Positions 9,164 through 18,149 of a DNA stretch of 64,000 bases are shown here, piece after piece. Source of the DNA: Pseudomonas shahriarae (GTDB taxonomy: Bacteria; Pseudomonadota; Gammaproteobacteria; Pseudomonadales; Pseudomonadaceae); assembly GCF_014268455.2 (NCBI RefSeq), contig NZ_CP077085.1:3017001-3081000 (forward strand), given 5' to 3'. Position numbers and translations under genes: made by a program. Each line of letters starts with the position of its first letter. Positions within the stretch are counted from its first letter, which is position 1. A model generated the notes under the pieces. It was not told the DNA's origin and did no database searches. It saw only the letters and a program-made list of their open reading frames with translations.

Positions 9164-10498
9164 ATGCGTACCCATGACGTTCATTCGATTATCGACAATG
9201 CCCCTTTCAATCGCTTCCATTGGCTGGTTGTCAGCCTGTGTGCCTTGCTGTTGATCTTTGATGGCTATGACTTGTTTATCTATGGCGTGGTCTTGCCATC
9301 GATCATGCGCGAGTGGGGGCTGACGCCCCTGCAGGCCGGCGCCCTGGGCAGTTATGCGCTGTTCGGCATGATGTTCGGCGCGCTGATCTTCGGCACCCTG
9401 GCGGACCGCTTCGGGCGCAAGAAAGGCATCGTCTTTTGCTTTGCGTTGTTCAGCATTGCCACGGTGATCAACGGCTTTGCCAGCAGCCCCACGGAGTTCG
9501 GCATCTGCCGGTTTATCGCCGGGCTTGGCTGTGGTGGGCTGATGCCCAACGCGGCGGCGCTGATCAACGAATATGCGCCGAAAAAAGTGCGCAGCACCTT
9601 GATGGCCTTCATGTTCAGCGGCTATTCCCTGGGTGGCATGCTCGCCGCCAGTGTGGGGATTTTCATGTTGCCGGCCTATGGCTGGTCGTCGATGTTTTTT
9701 GTCGCCGTCATCCCGCTGCTGCTGTTGCCGGTGATTGTGCTGTGGTTGCCCGAATCCATTGGCTTTCTGATCCGCCAGGGCCGTGTAGAGCAGGCCCGAG
9801 TGCTGCTTAATCGCCTGTCGCCAGACACCCCGATCAACGCCGGGGATGAACTGCTCATCGCGGACGTCAAGAGCAAGGGCGCGTCGGTGGTGGAGTTGTT
9901 CCGCCATGGCCTGGCCATGCGCACGGCGATGATCTGGACCGCGTTTTTCTGCTGCCTGTTGATGGTCTATGCCTTGAGTTCGTGGCTGCCCAAGCTGATG
10001 GCCGGGGCTGGCTACAGCCTCGGGTCGAGCTTGTCGTTCCTGATTGCCCTGAACCTGGGCGGTATGGCCGGGGCGTTGATTGGCGGGCGGTTGGGGGATC
10101 GGCTGAACCTGGTGAAAGTGGTGATCTGCTTCTTTGTTGCCGCCGTGGTTTCCATCAGCCTGCTGGGCATCAACAGCCCGATGCCGGTCTTGTACCTGCT
10201 GATCTTTATTGCGGGTGCCACCACCATCGGCACGCAAATCCTCCTGTATGCGGGGGCGGCGCAACTCTATGGCTTGTCGATTCGCGCCACCGGCCTGGGC
10301 TGGGCCTCCGGCATCGGGCGCAATGGCGCCATCGTCGGCCCACTGTTAGGCGGCGCGCTGATGGCGATCGAGCTGCCGCTGCAACTGAACTTCATGGCCT
10401 TTGCCGTGCCCGGTGCCATTGCGGCCCTGGCCATGACGATGTTCGCCTTGAATGAGCGGCGCACCGCTATCCGGTTGCCCGCCGCCCAGGCGCTGTAA
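9164..10498 (+). CDS. benK: Benzoate/H+ MFS transporter BenK
   Basis: 444-residue major facilitator of the aromatic acid:H+ symporter family, with about 12 membrane helices. The first helix carries FDGYDLFIYG, the signature containing the conserved Asp. The loop motif GTLADRFGRKKG (helices 2-3) is also present. ATG at 9164 was chosen over an upstream TTG at 9131. The leader contains an exact AACAACAA Hfq/Crc motif (9140-9147). As the uptake gene of the ben operon it most likely imports benzoate. Confidence 0.88.
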   Translation: MRTHDVHSIIDNAPFNRFHWLVVSLCALLLIFDGYDLFIYGVVLPSIMREWGLTPLQAGALGSYALFGMMFGALIFGTLADRFGRKKGIVFCFALFSIATVINGFASSPTEFGICRFIAGLGCGGLMPNAAALINEYAPKKVRSTLMAFMFSGYSLGGMLAASVGIFMLPAYGWSSMFFVAVIPLLLLPVIVLWLPESIGFLIRQGRVEQARVLLNRLSPDTPINAGDELLIADVKSKGASVVELFRHGLAMRTAMIWTAFFCCLLMVYALSSWLPKLMAGAGYSLGSSLSFLIALNLGGMAGALIGGRLGDRLNLVKVVICFFVAAVVSISLLGINSPMPVLYLLIFIAGATTIGTQILLYAGAAQLYGLSIRATGLGWASGIGRNGAIVGPLLGGALMAIELPLQLNFMAFAVPGAIAALAMTMFALNERRTAIRLPAAQAL

Positions 10499-10537
10499 CT
10501 GTCCGACCTGTCGATAATAAAAACAAAGAGCAACGAC

Positions 10538-11785
10538 ATGCACACACAACGTATCTGGCTTTCCCTGCTAGGGCTGCCCCTTGCGGCAACGGCGGGCGAG
10601 GGTGGTTTTTTCGCGGGTTCCACGGCTACCTTGCAGGCCCGCAACTATTACTTCAGCCGCGACTTCTCCGATATTGTCGGCGCCAATCAACAGTCCCAGG
10701 CCCAGGAGTGGGGCCAGGGGTTTATCCTGACTTACAAATCCGGGTATACCCCCGGACCCATTGGCTTTGGCCTGGATGCGCTGGGCACCCTGGGCCTCAA
10801 GCTCGACAGCAGCCCGGACCGGGTCAATAGCGGCTTGTTGCCGGTCAAGGACGACGGCCGCGCTGCCGACGACTACAGCCGCCTGGGCTTGACCTTCAAG
10901 GCGCGGTTGTCCAGTAGTGAACTGAAGGTTGGGGAGTTGCAGCCGAACCTGCCGGTGCTGGCCTTCAGTGACATTCGCTTGCTGCCGCCGAGTTATCAGG
11001 GGCTCAGTCTCAGCTCCAATGAAATCACGGGGCTGACCCTGCAGGCGGGGCACCTGAGCACCACCAGCCTGCGCAACGAGGCCGGTGACGGCAAGATGAT
11101 CGCCATGCTCGGCCATGTGCCGCAGCGCGGGGCTCAGAGCGATGCCTTCAATTATGTCGGCGGCGACTACGCCTTTAATCGCGAACGCACCAGTGTCAGC
11201 CTCTGGCATGGCCAGTTGCAGGACATCTACGCCCAGGACTTTATCGGCCTCAAGCATAGTCAGCCGTTCGGGACGTGGGTGCTGGGTGCCAACCTGGGTT
11301 ACTACACAGCGCGCGAGGAGGGCGAGCAGTTACTCGGCAAGATCGACAACCAGGCGTTTTTCTCGCTGCTGTCGGCCAGGCGCGGTGGCCATACCTTTTA
11401 CGTGGGGTACCAGGCGATGTACGGCGACAGCGCCTTCCCCCGGGTATTTGCCAATGTCACGCCATTGGGTAACGAAGTCCCCACCTACGAGTTTGCGTAT
11501 ACCGACGAGCGCTCCTGGCAGGTGCGCTATGACTACAACTTCGCGGCATTCGGGGTGCCGGGGCTGACTACCACGGTGCGCTATATCACCGGCGACAACG
11601 TCAACACCGGCGGCGGCTACGAGGGCCGGGACCGCGAGCGTGACCTGGATATCGGGTATGCGGTGCAAAGCGGCGTACTCAGTGGCCTGGGGATTCGGGT
11701 ACGCAATGTGATGGCGCGCTCAAACTACCGCAGCGATATCAATGAGAACCGGTTGATCCTCAGTTACACCTGGACGCTGCTTTAG
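10538..11785 (+). CDS. benF: OprD-family outer-membrane porin, BenF-like
   Basis: 415-residue porin with a short signal peptide (cleaved near LAATAGEG) and repeated amphipathic beta strands ending in a C-terminal aromatic-rich strand. The start of the mature protein ([10 protein letters not shown]) is typical of OprD/OccD-OccK channels. Its position as last gene of the ben operon and the paired A-rich leader motif (10516-10526) suggest outer-membrane uptake of benzoate, as for BenF. Substrate assignment rests on context. Confidence 0.8.
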   Translation: MHTQRIWLSLLGLPLAATAGEGGFFAGSTATLQARNYYFSRDFSDIVGANQQSQAQEWGQGFILTYKSGYTPGPIGFGLDALGTLGLKLDSSPDRVNSGLLPVKDDGRAADDYSRLGLTFKARLSSSELKVGELQPNLPVLAFSDIRLLPPSYQGLSLSSNEITGLTLQAGHLSTTSLRNEAGDGKMIAMLGHVPQRGAQSDAFNYVGGDYAFNRERTSVSLWHGQLQDIYAQDFIGLKHSQPFGTWVLGANLGYYTAREEGEQLLGKIDNQAFFSLLSARRGGHTFYVGYQAMYGDSAFPRVFANVTPLGNEVPTYEFAYTDERSWQVRYDYNFAAFGVPGLTTTVRYITGDNVNTGGGYEGRDRERDLDIGYAVQSGVLSGLGIRVRNVMARSNYRSDINENRLILSYTWTLL

Positions 11786-11791
11786 ACCCTG

Positions 11792-11828
11792 ACCGAGCAG
11801 GGCTCCAGGCCTTGCTCGGTTAGTTTTT
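11792..11828 (+). terminator. Rho-independent terminator of the ben operon
   Basis: The inverted repeat ACCGAGCA (11792-11799) / TGCTCGGT (11813-11820) extends inward to about 12 pairs with one G-T wobble and a 5-nt loop. A T-rich run follows at 11821-11828. It lies 7 bp after the porin stop and may also serve the convergent permease gene. Confidence 0.85.
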
Positions 11829-11851
11829 GTGTGCGGCGCAGGTGTACCGAA

Positions 11852-12919
11852 TCATCTACCGTTACTGGCCAGCCACAATCCCCCTACGCGTAGCCAACCC
11901 ACGACCACTGCACCAATCAGCAAAAAGCCCAGGTAACCGAACAGCGGATAGACCTGGCCCACCAGGCTGACAAATCCCACCAGGCTGCCAGCGAATGCCA
12001 ATGCACCGAAGGCTGCTGAGCCAATGCGGAATGTACGTGTGCCTGCCGGCAGCAATCGGGCCGAAAAGGAATACAAGGTCCCCACGGCCGTATTGACGAT
12101 CATCAGGAAAATGATCAACGCCATCAGCAGGCCGAGGGCCGGCGAAACCTCAGTGGCGATGGACAGCATGGGCATGGGCAGGTCCGCCACGCTGTCCAGG
12201 CGTGACAGCAGACCCAGGCTCATTACCAACATCAACAGCCCCAGTAATGCTCCGCCGAAAATACCACCCCAGATTGCCTGTTTCTCGGACTTTGCGGCAC
12301 CGCCCATGATCGCCAGAAACGGCACCCCGGCCACGATGTTGTAGGACACATACAACAACGCGCCCAGCAGCCAATGGCTCGCGCCAGGGTCTTGCTGGCT
12401 GACCAGTTGGTTGAGGTCGCCGAAACTCAGGCCCCGGGTGGCGACGCCATACAGGGCCACGCCTGCCGCTGTCAGGACCAGCAGCGGTGTGACGGCGCCG
12501 ATCATGCCAATGACCTTCTTCACATCCAGGCACACGATGGCGACCACGATCAGCGTCACCCCAGCGCTGCCGAACAGGGCGGGAATGCCGAACTGCTGTT
12601 CCAGCAGGGCGCCACCCCCGGCCAGCATGACCACCGTTACCGCAAACATGAAAAAGGTGATCATCAGGTCGACAAAGGTCCCCAGGTAGCGTCCGCACAA
12701 TGCATGCACTACGTCCTTGTGGGACTTTGCCCGCAGCCGGCTGCCCATGCCCGCCAACGCCATGCCGAGAAAGATGAAGAGCGCGGCGCTGACCACCGAA
12801 CCCAGCAGCCCCCAGACGCCGAAATCCACGAACATCAGTAGCAGCTCCCGACCGGAGGCGAACCCTGCACCGACAATGACGCCGACAAATGCGCCGGCTA
12901 TTTTCAGACTTTCTTTCAT
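11852..12919 (-). CDS. YkvI-family inner-membrane permease
   Basis: 355-residue polytopic protein of about ten membrane helices. The N-terminus KIAGAFVGVIVGAGFASGRE is characteristic of the YkvI-type proteins distantly related to APC amino-acid permeases. The ATG at 12919 has a GAGGGAAG ribosome-binding site, and the leader carries an exact AACAACAA Hfq/Crc-type motif (complement of 12939-12946). It is the last gene of an FAD oxidase-RidA-permease group, so uptake of an amino acid or amine is inferred. The substrate is unknown. Confidence 0.75.
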   Translation of the reverse strand: MKESLKIAGAFVGVIVGAGFASGRELLLMFVDFGVWGLLGSVVSAALFIFLGMALAGMGSRLRAKSHKDVVHALCGRYLGTFVDLMITFFMFAVTVVMLAGGGALLEQQFGIPALFGSAGVTLIVVAIVCLDVKKVIGMIGAVTPLLVLTAAGVALYGVATRGLSFGDLNQLVSQQDPGASHWLLGALLYVSYNIVAGVPFLAIMGGAAKSEKQAIWGGIFGGALLGLLMLVMSLGLLSRLDSVADLPMPMLSIATEVSPALGLLMALIIFLMIVNTAVGTLYSFSARLLPAGTRTFRIGSAAFGALAFAGSLVGFVSLVGQVYPLFGYLGFLLIGAVVVGWLRVGGLWLASNGR

Positions 12920-13015
12920 GACGACTTCCCTCAAATTATTGTTGTTATCGCTCAGGGGGGAAGGCCACTGCTCATGGCCTACCGGGGCATCGCTCTGGCA
13001 AACGGCTGGGGTGGA

Positions 13016-13396
13016 TCAACGGGCGCCGACCCATGCCTGGACTTCGATCTCGACATCGACGCCCAAGGCCAATTGGGCGCCGCCGACCGTGGAGCGCACC
13101 GGGAAGCCACCGTCGAAGTGGCGCTTATACACGTCGTTGAAACCCGCGAAATGCTGCATGTCCGACAGCCACACGGTGGCCTTGATCACCTGCTCGAAAC
13201 TTGCTCCGCATTCGGCCAGGGTTTCGCCGATGCGGGCCATGGCCGCCTCGGTCTGCTCGCGGATATCACCGAGCACCACTTCGCCCAGAGGGGTCATGGG
13301 GACTTGCCCGGAGAGGTACAGGAAATCACCGACCCGAATGGCCTTGGAGAACGGGTAGGGCAGGTGGCTGGGGTAACGCTGGAAAGTGTCAGACAT
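13016..13396 (-). CDS. RidA-family enamine/imine deaminase
   Basis: 126-residue YjgF/YER057c/UK114-family protein (FLYLSGQVPMTPLGEVV; TVGGAQLALGVDVEIEVQAW). Family members hydrolyse reactive enamines/imines released by PLP enzymes and by amino-acid oxidases. It lies 26 bp downstream of an FAD-dependent amine oxidase, so clearing that enzyme's imine product is the natural role. I chose the ATG at 13396, with GAGGTG upstream; longer in-frame versions run into the oxidase gene. Confidence 0.88.
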   Translation of the reverse strand: MSDTFQRYPSHLPYPFSKAIRVGDFLYLSGQVPMTPLGEVVLGDIREQTEAAMARIGETLAECGASFEQVIKATVWLSDMQHFAGFNDVYKRHFDGGFPVRSTVGGAQLALGVDVEIEVQAWVGAR

Positions 13397-13422
13397 GCTA
13401 TGCACCTCGTTGGGGGGATGAA

Positions 13423-14559
13423 TTAACGCAAGCGGCCAGGGGCCAGGCGTTGTGGCTCGACGCCCTGGTGGCGCAGGGTCTCGGGAAGGGGAAGATCGAG
13501 TAATTGGCTGCAGGCCAGTTGCGATACACCGGCTGCGGACTGAATGCCGTAACCGCCCTGTGCCGCCAGCCAGAAGAAGCCTTCGCAATGATTGTCCCAG
13601 CCGACCACCAGGTCACCGTCGCCGACGAATGAGCGCAGGCCGGCCCAGCTATGGCGTGGGCGGCGAATGGTCAAGGAGGTGGCGGCCTCGATGTGATAGA
13701 TGCCGGTGGCGATATCCAGCTCTTCGGGCATTACATCCTGTGGCGGGACAGGATCGGCATTGGCCGGTGAGCCCAGCAATTGGCCAGCGTCGGGTTTGAA
13801 GTAGAAGCTTTCGTCGATACCGATCACCGCCGGCCAGCGGGAGAAGTCCGTGTTTTCGGGGCCGTCAAAGGTAAAGGCGGAGCGTCGGCACGGTTGCAAC
13901 CCAACGGGCGGCACGCCGCACTGCTGTGCGACCTGATCGGCCCAGGCGCCTGCGGCATTGACCAGGTGGCGCGCGCGCAGTTGGCGGCCGTCGGCCAGTA
14001 CCAGGTGCCATTGAAGGCCTTCGCGGGTGGCGCCTTTCAGTTGGGCATCGCAGTGCAGCACCCCGCCGGCCCGCCGCATGGCCCGCAAAAAGCCCTGGTG
14101 CAGCGCATGCACGTCGAGGTCGCGGGCATCGGTCTCGAGCATCGCCCCGGCAACCGCCTCGGGGCGCAGGCACGGCACCAATGCCAGGGCCTGCTCGGTA
14201 TCAATCAATGACACGTTGCCGGCCTGCGCCCGGCTGGTGGCGAAGGCTTGTTGCAGCAGGGATTGCTGCTCTTGGCCGGCGATGTACAGGCAGCCGCGCG
14301 GTTCCAGGAGTGCATGTTCGGTGAACGCGGCGGGCGGCTGCTCATAGAAGCCTCGGCTGGCGCGGGTCAGGGCCTGGATCTGTGGCGTGCCATAGCTCTC
14401 CATGAACATTGCAGCAGAGCGCCCGGTGGCGTGGTAACCCGGCTGGCTTTCACGTTCGAGCACCACGACACTGGCCTGGCCGGCCAGGCGATAAGCCAGG
14501 GAGGCCCCCGCAATACCACCGCCGATGATGGCGAAATCGAAACATTCGCTGTTGGGCAC
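13423..14559 (-). CDS. FAD-dependent amino-acid/amine oxidoreductase (DAO family)
   Basis: 378-residue flavoenzyme of the D-amino-acid oxidase/DadA fold. The N-terminal FAD-binding motif is FAIIGGGIAGASLAYRL, followed by ATGRSAAMF. The C-terminal part carries the second FAD contact GGYGIQSAAG. I prefer the GTG at 14559 because AGGAGG lies 8 nt upstream; an ATG at 14595 is the alternative. It is followed by ridA and a permease and is divergent from an XRE-cupin regulator, which points to inducible oxidation of an imported amino acid to the keto acid plus ammonia. The substrate cannot be read from sequence. Confidence 0.82.
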   Translation of the reverse strand: MPNSECFDFAIIGGGIAGASLAYRLAGQASVVVLERESQPGYHATGRSAAMFMESYGTPQIQALTRASRGFYEQPPAAFTEHALLEPRGCLYIAGQEQQSLLQQAFATSRAQAGNVSLIDTEQALALVPCLRPEAVAGAMLETDARDLDVHALHQGFLRAMRRAGGVLHCDAQLKGATREGLQWHLVLADGRQLRARHLVNAAGAWADQVAQQCGVPPVGLQPCRRSAFTFDGPENTDFSRWPAVIGIDESFYFKPDAGQLLGSPANADPVPPQDVMPEELDIATGIYHIEAATSLTIRRPRHSWAGLRSFVGDGDLVVGWDNHCEGFFWLAAQGGYGIQSAAGVSQLACSQLLDLPLPETLRHQGVEPQRLAPGRLR

Positions 14560-14740
14560 TGCGAGTACCTCCTGTCTCTGGGGAAGGAACGACATGCCCT
14601 TTCCTGTGTTTTTATAATTCTCAGATAAGAGAAATGTAAGATATGAGAATTTTCCAGTCAACCCACAACCATGAGGTATTATTCCTGCCCATGCCCTGGC
14701 TCAGCTCCAGGCACCGTTTTTTGTACGACAGAGAGCCTGC

Positions 14741-15355
14741 ATGAGTTCCGATTGCGCCTCGGGTTCCACAACCCATCCCTTGATAGATCGCGCCCAGGTT
14801 GGCGCCCGCCTGCGTGTGATCCGCAAGCGCCAGAAGTTGACGCTCAAACAACTGTCCGAGCGCTCAGGCGTGGCTTTGTCGACCTTGTCGAAGATGGAAC
14901 TGGCGCAGGTGTCGGTAAGTTATGAAAAACTGGCGGCTGCGGCGCGGGCCCTGAATATAGATATTGCCCAGCTGTTCAGCCCGACCAGACAAGGTGTCAG
15001 CGCCCAACAGCCTACGGTGGTCAGCACCGCCATCGACGGTGCGGCCGGCTACAGCACGGGCAATTATGACTATCACCCGATGGCCGGGGATTTCCCCGGG
15101 CGCAGCATGACGCCCATGTATGCGCGGATCTATGCGCGGGAACTGGGTCAATTCGAAGACTACATCCGGCACCCTGGGCAAGAGTTCGCGGTCGTCCTGT
15201 CAGGCCGCGTGCGCATTCAATTTGAAACCGGTGAATCCCTTAGCATCGGCTGTCGTGAGACGGCCTATTTCAATAGTGCAATCGGCCATATTTACCTGGC
15301 GGAAGGCGAGGATGGCACCGCCGCCGAAGTGATGGTGGTGATGTCGGAGTCCTGA
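14741..15355 (+). CDS. XRE-type regulator with C-terminal cupin sensor domain
   Basis: 204-residue regulator. A helix-turn-helix occupies about residues 25-80 (LKQLSERSGVALSTLSKMEL), joined to a cupin-like domain in the second half (HPGQEFAVVLSGRVRIQFET). This architecture is common for local regulators of amino-acid and polyamine catabolism. It is divergent from the FAD oxidase-ridA-permease group and is probably its regulator. Confidence 0.82.
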   Translation: MSSDCASGSTTHPLIDRAQVGARLRVIRKRQKLTLKQLSERSGVALSTLSKMELAQVSVSYEKLAAAARALNIDIAQLFSPTRQGVSAQQPTVVSTAIDGAAGYSTGNYDYHPMAGDFPGRSMTPMYARIYARELGQFEDYIRHPGQEFAVVLSGRVRIQFETGESLSIGCRETAYFNSAIGHIYLAEGEDGTAAEVMVVMSES

Positions 15356-15384
15356 GGCGCCAAGGCGTTTTTGGGCAGTGACCT

Positions 15385-16875
15385 CTACCGGTGCCCTGCA
15401 GTGATTGCCTGGTCTTTGGAGTAACACCGGATCACCCGCAGGGCGGTAAAAATGGCAACGCCGGGTGCGACCGCAAACACACCGAACAGCCAGCCGGCAG
15501 CATTGGCCGTGCCGGCGATGCCTGCGGGATGCGTAAGGCCGGCAAGGTTTGCCACCATGCCGGCGAGGGCCGCACCGAGGGCGGTGGCGAACAGTTGCAC
15601 AGTAGTAATCGACGCGCCTGCCAAGTCCTGCTCGCTGGCAGGCGTCACCTGAAATACCCGGGTCAGCAAATGCGGCCACGCCAGCCCGACGCCAAACCCG
15701 ACGGCGACGAGCGCCAGGCAGATCGGCGTGACCGTCAGCCAGCCACCGCTACTTTCGACGCGAATCAAAACGGCCAGTGCAGCCATGCCCGTCAAGCCAA
15801 GGATCGGGCCGGCAAGGATCGCGCGCCTGATGCCTTTGCCGCGCGCCCCGGAACTTGCGATTGAGCCCAGCGTCCATCCGCCCGCCATAAGCGCCGCGAG
15901 GTAGCCGGCGGCGAGCGGCGATTGATGGTGCAGGACCTGGAGGAAAAGTGGCACGAAGATCTCGCCACTGGTAACGGCCACCGCAAGCAAGGACAGGGTT
16001 GCATACAGCACTCCCAGCGCGGAGGTGATCCTGAAGGCGCCCGTTGGCAGCAGTCGATGGCGGGCGCGGCTTTCTGTGACTATCAGCAGGCCAGTCAGTA
16101 TCGCGGCGGCACCCAGACCGGCGATGTTCCAGGCGAGTGTTGACGAGACGCTGGCGGCTGAAACCGCAAGCACGGCCCACGTCAGGAACACCAACTGGGC
16201 CAGAGGGAGCGGCAAGCGTTGTGATCTGATGGCGTTGCGTTTGGGCAACACCACGGTAGCCAACAGGGCGAACAACGCGGCGACAGGGATGAGCGACCAA
16301 AAAGCCGCGCGCCATACGCCGAGTTCAGCGAAGACGCCACCGACCGCCGGGCCGATCAGTGTGGCCACTCCCCACATGCCCGACACCAACGCCATCGCTC
16401 GCGGCCACAAGGTTTCATGGAACACCAGGCGGATCATCGCGTAAGAGAGCGCGAACAGAAAACCGCCACCCAACCCCTGGATCAGACGGCCGGCCAGCAT
16501 CACGGGCATGGATGGGGCAAACGCACAGATCAGCGCACCGGCTGCAAACACCAGCGTGGCGAGGGTGTAGGCGCCGCGTGCCCCCAAGCCGACCAGGAGC
16601 CTGGCTGACAATGCTGAGCCAAGGATCGAGGCGGTGACGAACAGTGTGGTGTTCCACGCGTAGTAGTCGATACCGCCGATGTCCCGGACAACTGAGGGCA
16701 GGATCGTAGTCGCAATGTAGACGTTGATCGCGTGGAGCACGACGCCCCCTGCCAACGCCAGGGAGCGCACGCCATTGGCGCCAGAGAGGAGGGTGGCCCA
16801 ACCTGCATTTGGAGGATCATCGACCTCTGGTACCGGTTGCGAACGTTGATCTGGTGAGGTGTGGTGGGTATTCAT
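15385..16875 (-). CDS. MFS transporter, probable drug efflux type
   Basis: About 496 residues with 12-14 predicted helices. The N-terminus (INVYIATTILPSVVRDIGG) resembles the first helix of EmrB/QacA (DHA2)-like exporters, and GRLIQGLGGGFLFAL is the motif-C-like stretch. I chose ATG 16875, though no clear ribosome-binding site precedes it; a GTG at 16902 is possible. It is followed upstream by a small conserved gene and a divergent AraC-cupin regulator, an arrangement resembling NimR-NimT. Efflux of a small toxic compound is inferred. Confidence 0.75.
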   Translation of the reverse strand: MNTHHTSPDQRSQPVPEVDDPPNAGWATLLSGANGVRSLALAGGVVLHAINVYIATTILPSVVRDIGGIDYYAWNTTLFVTASILGSALSARLLVGLGARGAYTLATLVFAAGALICAFAPSMPVMLAGRLIQGLGGGFLFALSYAMIRLVFHETLWPRAMALVSGMWGVATLIGPAVGGVFAELGVWRAAFWSLIPVAALFALLATVVLPKRNAIRSQRLPLPLAQLVFLTWAVLAVSAASVSSTLAWNIAGLGAAAILTGLLIVTESRARHRLLPTGAFRITSALGVLYATLSLLAVAVTSGEIFVPLFLQVLHHQSPLAAGYLAALMAGGWTLGSIASSGARGKGIRRAILAGPILGLTGMAALAVLIRVESSGGWLTVTPICLALVAVGFGVGLAWPHLLTRVFQVTPASEQDLAGASITTVQLFATALGAALAGMVANLAGLTHPAGIAGTANAAGWLFGVFAVAPGVAIFTALRVIRCYSKDQAITAGHR

Positions 16876-17016
16876 AGGGAGGCCACGTTGCGATTCAGGC
16901 ACTCCTTATAAAACCTCAAGTAAGGTTCAGGTCAAGACCCAGGTCAGCCTCCATCTCCGAGTACAACTGGCCTTTCAAAAGACCTTGCAAGGGATAGCCC
17001 TGTGGGCAAAAGCCCA

Positions 17017-17268
17017 TCAATGTGCATCCACCAGACGCTGCAAGGCGCCATCACGGATCGCAAGCACTTCAAATAGTCCCAGGGCACGCAGGGCCGGCAG
17101 GCTGTCGATCAGGTCCTGCTCGGCAGCGCTGCGCGCCGCGGGCGTGGAGGTAGGGGCGGTCCACACTCTGGCGTTGATCAGGAAGGCGCCAACGCTGCCT
17201 TTACGAATCATGACGCCGTTGCGTTGTACCTGGTTTTTGTCATCGGGCAGCATATCTTCTGCGCGCAT
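17017..17268 (-). CDS. Small conserved protein of unknown function
   Basis: 83 residues beginning MRAEDMLPDD, soluble, with no signal peptide or membrane segment. The ATG at 17268 is preceded by GAGGAAA at good spacing, so translation is likely. It lies between the MFS gene and the divergent AraC regulator, on the MFS strand, and is probably co-transcribed with the exporter gene. I do not recognise a family. Confidence 0.6.
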   Translation of the reverse strand: MRAEDMLPDDKNQVQRNGVMIRKGSVGAFLINARVWTAPTSTPAARSAAEQDLIDSLPALRALGLFEVLAIRDGALQRLVDAH

Positions 17269-17366
17269 GGTGTTTCCTCGCTAGGTGTTGAAGACCTTGA
17301 CTATAAGGGCGTAGTGTTGGCTGATTTACGTTATTGAAGACAATCAATAACCCAATAAGGCCACTC

Positions 17367-18146
17367 ATGCCAGCTGCCTTGATTTCCCCCGCCGAGGCCT
17401 CCTCGGCCGAGGATCCGTTGATTGTTGCAGTGATCCGCAAGGAGCTTGAACCACGGGTTACCGAGCGCCACGGCCATGCGCGGGGCCAGTTGCTTGGCGC
17501 AACGTCGGGCCTGCTTTCGGTGGATGCCGGTACCAGTCAGTGGGTGGTGCCTGCGACACATGCCGTGTGGATCCCGCCCAATATCCCCCACGGCGTGCGT
17601 TCCCATGGGCCGTTTGCCGGGTGGAGCGTTTACGTGCGCGAACTGGCGTGCATTGATTTACCTGAAACGCCATGCATCCTTGCAGTGTCCGGGCTTCTGC
17701 GAGAAGTAGTTGCCCGTGCTGCGGGGTGGGGAGCCAAGCCTCTGGACCAGGCGCAGTCGCGCTTGGCCGGTGTAGTGCTTGATGAAATACAGACTCTGCC
17801 CCGGGTGGCCCTGGGTTTGCCGATACCTCAGGACGCCCGGTTGCGCAAGATTGCCCAGGCGCTGTCGGATCACCCCGATGACGAGCGCGGCCTGCAGGCC
17901 TGGGCGACCTGGGTGGGGATGGCACCGCGCACGCTGACACGGCGCTTTGTGGTGGAGACCGGTTTCAGCTTTACCGAATGGCGTCAGCGGGTGCGCCTGC
18001 TAAGGGCCCTGGAAATGCTTGCGGCGGACATGTCGGTCACCCGTGTGGCCCTGGAATTGGGCTACGAAAACGTCAGCGCTTTTATTGCACTGTTTCGTCG
18101 CACGTTCGGTGTTACACCGGGTCGCTACTTTGCAAACTGCCTTTGA
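17367..18146 (+). CDS. AraC-family regulator with N-terminal cupin domain
   Basis: 259 residues. The N-terminal cupin has HGHARGQLLGATSG and PPNIPHGV. The C-terminal DNA-binding domain is GLQAWATWVGMAPRTLTRRF plus VTRVALELGYENVSAFIALF, ending FRRTFGVTPGRYF. ATG 17367 follows AAGG; a TTG at 17334 is less likely. It is divergent from the small protein and MFS gene and probably controls them (NimR/YeaM-like layout). Its 3' end abuts the truncated TonB receptor: the receptor's open frame begins inside this gene in another frame. Confidence 0.85.
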   Translation: MPAALISPAEASSAEDPLIVAVIRKELEPRVTERHGHARGQLLGATSGLLSVDAGTSQWVVPATHAVWIPPNIPHGVRSHGPFAGWSVYVRELACIDLPETPCILAVSGLLREVVARAAGWGAKPLDQAQSRLAGVVLDEIQTLPRVALGLPIPQDARLRKIAQALSDHPDDERGLQAWATWVGMAPRTLTRRFVVETGFSFTEWRQRVRLLRALEMLAADMSVTRVALELGYENVSAFIALFRRTFGVTPGRYFANCL

Positions 18147-18149
18147 GGC

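Noticed and set aside
9062..10264. 400-codon minus-strand frame opposite benK
   Set aside because: Its composition (Gln, His, Arg-rich) and lack of any family motif show it is the shadow of benK.
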